A stretch of DNA of 64,000 bases from Streptomyces sp. NBC_01454 (GTDB lineage Bacteria > Actinomycetota > Actinomycetes > Streptomycetales > Streptomycetaceae): NCBI RefSeq assembly GCF_036227565.1, contig NZ_CP109460.1:4402001-4466000 (forward strand), given 5' to 3'. A program made the position numbers and the translations under genes. Positions 58,079-64,000 of the stretch are shown here, in pieces. The number at the start of each line of letters is the position of its first letter. The stretch's first letter is position 1. The notes beneath the pieces were generated by a model. The model saw nothing but the letters and a program-made list of their open reading frames with translations, was not told where the DNA came from and did not search any database.

Positions 58079-60079
58079 TCAACGACAGCTGAGGGTCGAC
58101 CGCGCCCAGTCCCCGAGCGCCGCCGCACCGTGGGCCGCCGGTTCGGTCACCAGCCGCAGCGTCCGGTGGCCCGCCAGCGGGAGGTGCACCGGAATCCCGG
58201 CCTCCCCGCCGCGCACCGCCGGCGACCGCCACAGCCGCACCCCGTCCGCGTAGACGGAGAAGCGCAGCGCCCCCGGCCCCACGCTCAGATCGTCGACGCC
58301 CACGACGGCGTCATAGGCGGTGCACGGGCGGTTGAGGTCGATGGTCACCGAGGACAGCGCGGGCACGCTCACCCCGTGCGGATACCGCGTGCCGCCGATC
58401 GCCGGCGCCCGCCGCGCCCACAGCCAGCCGCTGCCGAGGGAGCGCACCTCAGGCTTGCTGCCGTCCCCCATGAAGTCGCGGTTCAGTGTGTTGAGTTGAT
58501 AGGTCGTCAGGGACGGGAGCGGCGGTTTCGGGGCCGGCTTCGGCGGGGTGGCGCCGGGGGCCGGCCGCGTCGGAGCGGGGTCCGCCGGGGACGGGGGCCG
58601 GGCCGGGGTGGGCGGCGGCTTCTGCGGGGACGGGGCCGCGGGCGGCGCCGGCTTCTGCCGGTGGGCCGGCGCCCGGGTGTGCGGGGCAGCCGGCTTCGAG
58701 GGCGGCTTCGGGGCGGGAGCGGCCCCGGCCGCCGGCGGCAGCCCCGGCTGTGACGGCACGGGTGCCGGCTTCTGCGGCGCGGCCGGGGCCGGCCGGGCGG
58801 AGCGGGCCTGCGGTTCGGGCGCCCGGTGCGGGAGACCGGTCAGCGACAGCGCAAGCACCGTGCCGGCCACCGCCGCCGCCCCGACCCCGAGACCGACCGT
58901 CAGCGAGGTGCTCAGCCCCTTGCCCGCGGCGGCGCCACCGGAGGCGCCGGCGCCTCCCGACGCAGCCGACCCGCCACCCCCGGCGAGTCCGGCCGCGCCG
59001 GCCCCGGCCGCCGCTCCCGCCGCGGCACCCGCCGCCGCCTTGACGGCGTACCCGGCGGCCAGCCAGCCGATGACCGCGACCGGCAGCAGCGCACCGATCC
59101 GCTGATTGACGTCCTCGACCTCCAGCGCGGCCAGCCGGCACCGGGCGCAGTCCTCCAGATGTCTGCGCAGCCCCCGCTCGGCCCGCATCCGCAGCCCGCC
59201 GCGGGCGTAGGCGCCGAGCCGGTCGGCGTACCGGGCGCAGTCGCCGCCGTCGGTCAGCGACCGGCTGACGTGCGCCTGCAGATAGGCCTGTTTGAGGCCC
59301 TCCCGGGCGCGGTGCGCCAATACGGCGGTGGCGTTCGCGGTCAGCCCGAGCAGCGGGGCGACCTCGCTCGGCGACTCGTCCTCGACGGCGGTGTGCCACA
59401 GCACCGTCTGATAGCGCTCCGGGAGGCTGCGGAAGGCCCGCACGGCCAGCGACCGCTCGGCCTCCTGCATGGCGCGCACCTCCGCGCCCGGGTCCAGGAC
59501 CTTCGCGTCCCCCGGCGGGCCGGCCGCGGACACGGCGAACACCGCGAAGTCCTCGACCAGCTGCTCCCGGCGGGCGGTCTTCGCCCAGGACGCCGCGACC
59601 CGGCGCAGGGTCGTCAGCAGATAGGCCCGGACCGCGGACTCCGGGCCCGCGCCGCCGCGCACCGCCTGCAGGGTGCGGGCGAAGACCTCGCCGGTCAGAT
59701 CCTCGGCGGTGTCCGCGTCCCGGCAGCAGCCGCGGGCGTAGCCGCGGACCGCGGGGGCGTGCCTGCGGTAGATCTCCTCGTACGCGCCGTCGTCGCCGGC
59801 CCGCAGGTCGGCGAGCAACTGGGCGTCGGAGGCCGGGAGTTCGCCGTCCCCGGGGCCGTCTTCCGGGCCCGTCCGGCCGTCGCGGCCCCGTTGCCGCGGC
59901 ACGAGGCGTGCCGCGCCCGTGGGATCGACGGCGCGCGGGGCTCGTCCGGCCGGCTCCCCGGCAGGGGTGGCCGCGTCCAACGGCCCGCTCGGACCGGGGA
60001 CTTGCCCGGACGGCGCCTCGTGGTGGGCGCCCGCCCCGGACCCACCGTCGCGCCGCTCGTCCTGCCCGTCAACACTCAT
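58079..60079 (-). CDS. ECF sigma factor fused to zinc finger, membrane segment and NPCBM domain
   Basis: 666 residues from an ATG at 60079. Residues 85-165 are sigma region 2 (YEEIYRRHAPAVRGYARG; TAEDLTGEVFARTLQ), 205-270 region 4 (FRSLPERYQTVLWHTAVEDESPSEVAPLLGL). A zinc-finger-like HLEDCARC (His307, Cys311, Cys314) resembles the anti-sigma ZAS motif, then hydrophobic segments (about 332-347 and 390-414), a 120-residue Pro/Ala-rich stalk and a C-terminal NPCBM-type carbohydrate-binding domain (WARRAPAIGG...TIDLNRPCTAYDAVVGVDD). Transcription factor, self-inhibitor and surface sensor would be on one chain. Confidence 0.88.
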   Translation of the reverse strand: MSVDGQDERRDGGSGAGAHHEAPSGQVPGPSGPLDAATPAGEPAGRAPRAVDPTGAARLVPRQRGRDGRTGPEDGPGDGELPASDAQLLADLRAGDDGAYEEIYRRHAPAVRGYARGCCRDADTAEDLTGEVFARTLQAVRGGAGPESAVRAYLLTTLRRVAASWAKTARREQLVEDFAVFAVSAAGPPGDAKVLDPGAEVRAMQEAERSLAVRAFRSLPERYQTVLWHTAVEDESPSEVAPLLGLTANATAVLAHRAREGLKQAYLQAHVSRSLTDGGDCARYADRLGAYARGGLRMRAERGLRRHLEDCARCRLAALEVEDVNQRIGALLPVAVIGWLAAGYAVKAAAGAAAGAAAGAGAAGLAGGGGSAASGGAGASGGAAAGKGLSTSLTVGLGVGAAAVAGTVLALSLTGLPHRAPEPQARSARPAPAAPQKPAPVPSQPGLPPAAGAAPAPKPPSKPAAPHTRAPAHRQKPAPPAAPSPQKPPPTPARPPSPADPAPTRPAPGATPPKPAPKPPLPSLTTYQLNTLNRDFMGDGSKPEVRSLGSGWLWARRAPAIGGTRYPHGVSVPALSSVTIDLNRPCTAYDAVVGVDDLSVGPGALRFSVYADGVRLWRSPAVRGGEAGIPVHLPLAGHRTLRLVTEPAAHGAAALGDWARSTLSCR

Positions 60080-60120
60080 TGCCGAGGCTCCCGAAGCCGC
60101 CGTCCCACCCGAATACCGCC

Positions 60121-60150
60121 ACACCGTGCCACACCGTGCCACACCGTGCC
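60121..60150. repeat. Triple 10-bp repeat upstream of the sigma gene
   Basis: Three tandem copies of ACACCGTGCC, preceded by a partial one, lie 42 bases before the sigma factor ATG (minus strand). They could be operators or a slippage product. The rest of 60080-60410 holds no gene. Confidence 0.6.
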
Positions 60151-60410
60151 CCGGGGGCTCCGGCTGCCCGCCACTCCTCCGGGGAGCAAGGGCGGACGAC
60201 CGCACGGGCGTTCACCCGTACGGGCCACCGTGCCCAGACGGACCACACCGCGCGCGGATCCCGTACGGACGATCCCGCGCGCGCCCCGCGACGCCCCGGA
60301 GGACGCGGAGACGGGACGTGGCCCCCTGTGCCGTTCCGCGGCCGGGCCCGCCCGAGAGGCCCCGTGAACGGGCCCCACCGGACGGCCCCGGCCGCCCGAA
60401 CTCACCGCTG

Positions 60411-61295
60411 TTACCGCGAGCGCAGCCCCTCCAGCAGGATTTCCAGCAGCCGCGCGGAGGCGGCCTGCTGATGGCTGGGGTCGGGCAGCGCCGGTGCACC
60501 CGTGGCGATGACTAAGAGGACGTCGGAGACCGTCACATCGGTGCGCAGCTCCCCGGCCGCCTTGGCGCGCTCGACCAGCCGTCCGACGACCTCCAGCAGC
60601 GCATCGGCGCCCGTCGTCTCCGCCACCGGAAGCGGCTCGTCCTCCGGGACCTCGCGCTCTCCGGCAGGCCGGAGAGCGACGGGCGTCCCGTCACTGCCGG
60701 GCGCCACCCGCTGCTGCGGCACCCGCGCCTCGCTCAGGCCGTCCGGCAGCCGCGGCTCGTTCGCCCCGGACACCGACGGCAGTGCGGACCGGCCGGTGTC
60801 GGCGTCCGCCCGCAGGATGCCCGGTGGCAGCAGCCGCCCGGCCCCCGAGGCCACCGAGGTCCGCAGAAAGCGCGAGAGCGCCGCCCACGGATCGTCCTCC
60901 TGGCCCAGCGCCGTACGCGCCTGGTCCGTCAGCCGTGCGGTCTCCTCCTCCGCTATCCGGCGGACGAGGACGTCCTTGCTGGGGAAGCGGCGGTAGACCG
61001 TGCCGACTCCCACGCGGGCCCGCCGGGCCACGTCCTCCATGGGCGCGCCGTATCCCAGCTCGCCGAACACCTCACGCGCGGCGCGCAGCACATGTTCCAG
61101 ATTGCGCTGTGCGTCCACCCGCAGCGGCGTGCTCCGGCCGCCCGTCCCCGCAGCGGCCCGGTGGGTCACGCCGGTGCCGTTGCCGTTGCTGTTGCCGTTC
61201 TCGTTGGTTCTGCTGTGTGCGCCACCGCTCCCGGCGCCGTCCGAGGCAGCTGCCATCGCGACGGTGGTCGGCCATTGAGAGCCCTGAGTGTGCAT
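60411..61295 (-). CDS. atrA: TetR-family regulator AtrA
   Basis: 294 residues from an ATG at 61295 behind GGGGGA. A long disordered Gly/Asn/Ser-rich N-terminus (to about residue 55) leads to the TetR helix-turn-helix (AAREVFGELGYGAPMEDVARRARVGVGTVYRRFPSKDVLVRRI). The C-terminal ligand domain is interrupted by a long Pro/Ser loop (about 155-225). By position next to ndh and by sequence pattern it is AtrA, which in S. coelicolor activates actII-ORF4 and N-acetylglucosamine uptake genes. The ligand is unknown to me. Confidence 0.88.
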   Translation of the reverse strand: MHTQGSQWPTTVAMAAASDGAGSGGAHSRTNENGNSNGNGTGVTHRAAAGTGGRSTPLRVDAQRNLEHVLRAAREVFGELGYGAPMEDVARRARVGVGTVYRRFPSKDVLVRRIAEEETARLTDQARTALGQEDDPWAALSRFLRTSVASGAGRLLPPGILRADADTGRSALPSVSGANEPRLPDGLSEARVPQQRVAPGSDGTPVALRPAGEREVPEDEPLPVAETTGADALLEVVGRLVERAKAAGELRTDVTVSDVLLVIATGAPALPDPSHQQAASARLLEILLEGLRSR

Positions 61296-61732
61296 AGATA
61301 TCCCCCGGTAATGACGTCTCCCCCCGGAGACTCCCCGCCCTGACAGTCAGGGCGTACCGACGAAACAGGGTGCACCCCAACGAGATACGAACATAGTTGA
61401 GCTGGGGTCAAGAATGAAGGGGGAGTTCCGCACAATGCACCCCCGATCGGCCCAAGGGGCGTGATCCGCCCGGATTTCACCCCTGCCTCTCCTCCGTCTC
61501 CCACCCTCTGACCAGCGCACCTCGCCACACCCGTGCGGAATGAGCCGTTCCGTCCCCAGGACCGCGCCCGGTCACACATTTCGACGGGCCTGTGGACAAA
61601 GGCGCTCCGGCGGTGCGTCATGGAACAGTGCTGTGCCTTTCCGGGGGCGCAGCTCCCGAGGCGGAGCGCCGCCGGCCGGCCTCCGCGGTCGGTGCCGTCC
61701 CGGGCCTGTTCGACACCGCGAGGAGAACCCCT
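61296..61732. promoter_or_regulatory. atrA-ndh divergent promoter region
   Basis: 437 bases without a gene between the divergent atrA and ndh starts. A relatively AT-rich segment near 61370-61420 probably holds the atrA promoter. I see no obvious Rex (TTGTGAA-N8-TTCACAA) site. The AGGAG before ndh lies at 61720-61724. Confidence 0.45.
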
Positions 61733-63127
61733 GTGAAGGCTGTGTCTTCGAAGTCTTCGAACAACGTGACGCGCATTCTCGTTGTCGGCGGTGGCTATGT
61801 GGGGATGTACACCGCCCTGCGGCTGCAGCGGAAGCTGAAGCCGGAGCTGCAGCGGGGCACCGTCGAGGTCATCGTGGTCGACCCGGATCCCTACATGACT
61901 TATCAGCCATTCCTGCCCGAGGCCGCCGCCGGCTCGATCTCCCCGCGCCATGTCGTCGTCCCGCTGCGCCGGGTGCTGCCCCAGTGCAAGGTCGTCATCG
62001 GCGAGGTCACCGCCATCGACCACAGCGACCGCCGGGCCACCGTCACCACCCTGGCCGCGGAGGAGACCGGCGGCGGCGCCATCGAGGTCGCCTACGACGA
62101 GCTGGTCCTCGCGCCCGGCTCGATCGCGCGCACTCTGCCCGTCCCGGGCCTGGCCGAGGTCGGCATCGGCTTCAAGACCGTCGAAGAGGCCATCGGACTG
62201 CGCAACCACGTCCTCGGGCAGCTCGACATCGCCTCCTCCACCCGCGACCCCGCGATCCGCGACGCCGCGCTGACCTTCGTCTTCGTCGGCGGGGGCTACG
62301 CGGGGGTGGAGGCGCTGGCCGAACTGGAGGACATGGCCCGCTATGCCGTCCGCTACTACCACAACATCAAGCCCGAGGACATGAAGTGGATCCTGGTCGA
62401 GGCCACCGACCGCATCCTGCCCGAGGTGGGACCGGACATGGGCCGTTACGCCGTGCGTGAGCTGCGCGCCCGCAACATCGACGTCCGGATGGAGACCCGG
62501 CTGGAGTCCTGCGAGAAGCGGGTCGCCGTCCTCAGCGACGGCTCGCGCTTCCCGACCCGGACCCTGGTGTGGACCGCGGGCGTCAAACCGCACCCCATCC
62601 TGGCCGCGACCAAACTGCCGCTGGCCGCCCACGGCCGTCTCCAGTGCACCCCCGCGCTCCAGGTGGACGGCGTCGAGCACGCCTGGTCCGCCGGGGACGC
62701 GGCCGCCGTCCCGGATCTGACCGCCGAGCCGGCCGAGCCCGGCGGGCCCCGTCCGGTGTGCGCGCCCAACGCCCAGCACGCCCTGCGTCAGGCCAAGGTG
62801 CTCGCCGAGAACATCGCCTCGGCGGTGCGCGGCGGGCCGATCGTGGACTACCGGCACAAATACGTCGGTTCGGTGGCCTCCCTCGGCTTGCACAAGGGCG
62901 TCGCGCATGTCTACGGGCGCAAGCTGAAGGGTTACCCGGCGTGGTTCATGCACCGTGCGTACCACCTCAGCCGGGTGCCGACCTTCAACCGCAAGGCCAG
63001 GGTGCTCGCCGAATGGACCCTCGCGGGCCTGTTCAAACGCGAGATCGTCTCGCTCGGCTCGCTGGAGAACCCGCGCGCCGAATTCGAACTCGCCGCCGGC
63101 ACGGGTCGGCACAACGAGGCCAGTTGA
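61733..63127 (+). CDS. ndh: Type II NADH dehydrogenase
   Basis: 464 residues from a GTG at 61733 with AGGAG 8 bases upstream. Membrane-associated FAD enzyme that passes electrons from NADH to quinone without pumping protons. The FAD motif VGGGYVGMYTALRL begins at residue 17 and the NADH motif VFVGGGYAGVEALAEL lies near 182-196; YKY-like segments and the membrane-binding C-terminal helix (GLFKREIVSLGSL) follow. Position beside atrA matches S. coelicolor SCO4119 from memory. Confidence 0.92.
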   Translation: MKAVSSKSSNNVTRILVVGGGYVGMYTALRLQRKLKPELQRGTVEVIVVDPDPYMTYQPFLPEAAAGSISPRHVVVPLRRVLPQCKVVIGEVTAIDHSDRRATVTTLAAEETGGGAIEVAYDELVLAPGSIARTLPVPGLAEVGIGFKTVEEAIGLRNHVLGQLDIASSTRDPAIRDAALTFVFVGGGYAGVEALAELEDMARYAVRYYHNIKPEDMKWILVEATDRILPEVGPDMGRYAVRELRARNIDVRMETRLESCEKRVAVLSDGSRFPTRTLVWTAGVKPHPILAATKLPLAAHGRLQCTPALQVDGVEHAWSAGDAAAVPDLTAEPAEPGGPRPVCAPNAQHALRQAKVLAENIASAVRGGPIVDYRHKYVGSVASLGLHKGVAHVYGRKLKGYPAWFMHRAYHLSRVPTFNRKARVLAEWTLAGLFKREIVSLGSLENPRAEFELAAGTGRHNEAS

Positions 63128-63438
63128 CGCGCCGTACGCCCACACGAGTTGATCTGCCGTCATCCCTGGAATGACCGGTTGCGGCGGAGTACGGAACTCC
63201 ACAGGGGCAGCCGGGCGCCTGACGGATGTCCGTCCGGTCGGCCACACTGGACGTGTGACCATGGGTGGGCTCGTATCTGCAAAGAGTGACAATCACGAGG
63301 ATTCAGGACGTTTGCTGCATTCCGCAAAAGGGCGCCGAGAGTGCCCCCAGCCGACCCTCCCCCGGCCCCCGGCCGGGAGGCTCCGCCCTGCCGACGGCCC
63401 GATCCCGCGCGACGACGCGAAGTAAGAGGTACCCCTCC
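63128..63438 (+). promoter_or_regulatory. Upstream region of the PAS gene
   Basis: 311 bases with no gene. It has an AT-rich stretch near 63270-63330 that probably contains the promoter; the exact boxes cannot be set. GAGG at 63426-63429 serves the GTG at 63439. Confidence 0.45.
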
Positions 63439-64000
63439 GTGATCTTCACGCGCTGGAGCGCCAGACTCCCCGGCACACAGCGGCGCGCCGCCGCGCGGTC
63501 CGACCGCGCCGCACCCCGCCCCGCCTCCGGTCTGGCGGCCGCCCCGCCCGCCCCGGCACCGTCCGCGGTGCCCGTGGGTGCGGACGACACGCCGGCCCCG
63601 CCCACGGGCGCCACCACCGGCTCGGTCCCCGCCGCCCGCGCCGAGCCCGCCGATCCGGCGCCCTCCCGGGAACTCACCCCCGAGGCCCTGCCGCCCACCG
63701 TCGACGCCCTGTCCGTCCACGACATCCTCGGCACCATCCCCGCGCTCGTCGCCGTCCTCTACGGCCCCGAGCACCGCCTCGCCTACGTCAACGGCGCCTA
63801 CGCCCACGTCTTCGGCGCCCGCCCGGCCGGCCACACCGCCCGCGAGGCCCTCCCCGAGCTCGATGAACTGGGTCTGCTGCCGTTGATGGACCAGGTCCTG
63901 CGCAGCGGCAGGCCGCGGACGGTCAAATCCCGCAAGGTCCCCGCCGGCACGGGCGGCGACCGCTCCCGCGACGCCTACTACACCTTCACCTGCACCCCGG
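63439..64000 (+). CDS. PAS-domain signalling protein, 5' part
   Basis: 187 residues seen from a GTG at 63439, frame open to the window end. A Pro/Ala-rich linker of about 85 residues precedes a PAS domain (LGTIPALVAVLYGPEHRLAYVNGAY). In Streptomyces such starts commonly belong to SpoIIE-type phosphatases or histidine kinases with PAS and GAF domains. The catalytic part is beyond the window. Confidence 0.7.
   Translation, partial: MIFTRWSARLPGTQRRAAARSDRAAPRPASGLAAAPPAPAPSAVPVGADDTPAPPTGATTGSVPAARAEPADPAPSRELTPEALPPTVDALSVHDILGTIPALVAVLYGPEHRLAYVNGAYAHVFGARPAGHTAREALPELDELGLLPLMDQVLRSGRPRTVKSRKVPAGTGGDRSRDAYYTFTCTP

Overview
The window is a high-GC actinobacterial chromosome segment, almost certainly Streptomyces. 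The evidence is the frequent GTG starts, developmental genes (bldC, an atrA-type TetR gene, an NsdA-type sporulation protein) and a gene order that, from memory, follows S. coelicolor about SCO4085 to SCO4120: purF-purM-DUF3073-vdh-bldC-hrpA-DEAD helicase, then trmB, the sporulation protein, an asparagine synthase-like gene, an ECF sigma factor, atrA and ndh. This conserved backbone is interrupted by two accessory blocks.

Region 1 (1-19055) is core: purine synthesis (purF, purM), valine dehydrogenase, bldC, the helicase hrpA, a tRNA-Glu/Asp/Phe cluster plus a second identical tRNA-Asp, a membrane metallophosphoesterase, a small zincin, a putative lipoprotein, a DEAD-box RNA helicase with an Arg/Gly-rich repeat tail, and tRNA-Lys(UUU).

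Region 2 (19014-34645) is a 15.6 kb integrated element in the 3' end of tRNA-Lys, bounded by a perfect 44-bp direct repeat. It carries a tyrosine integrase, two small regulators, a DUF3631 ATPase followed by iteron-like repeats, a DUF2637 membrane protein, MobC and a MOB-type relaxase with a stack of inverted repeats that could be oriT. No FtsK/TraB-type transfer ATPase is present, so it looks mobilizable rather than self-conjugative. Its cargo is (a) a compact operon, read toward the relaxase, of a DUF6415-like protein, a one-helix membrane protein, a 33-residue peptide, a JmjC-type oxygenase and an APH-like kinase, which looks like an undescribed RiPP-type pathway, with an XRE-TPR regulator upstream; and (b) an arsenic block (arsR-acr3-arsC divergent from arsI).

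Region 3 (34646-40415) is core again: a SpoIIE-type phosphatase, a DUF2332 protein, an M23 peptidase behind a c-di-AMP (ydaO-type) riboswitch, an aldo/keto reductase and a small membrane protein.

Region 4 (about 40746-49866) is a defence-type island: five overlapping plus-strand genes (Z1-domain SF2 helicase, PD-(D/E)XK nuclease, MutL/MORC-like GHKL ATPase, an uncharacterised protein, a DUF6339-like protein) facing a C5 cytosine methyltransferase and a Vsr nuclease. It is probably a multi-subunit restriction-modification-like system of the MORC/Z1 class.

Region 5 (49898-64000) is core: PrsW-type protease, trmB, lhgO, NsdA-like protein, degenerate asparagine synthase-like protein, a sigma factor fused to a zinc finger, membrane segment(s) and NPCBM domain, atrA, ndh, and the start of a PAS-domain protein cut by the window edge.
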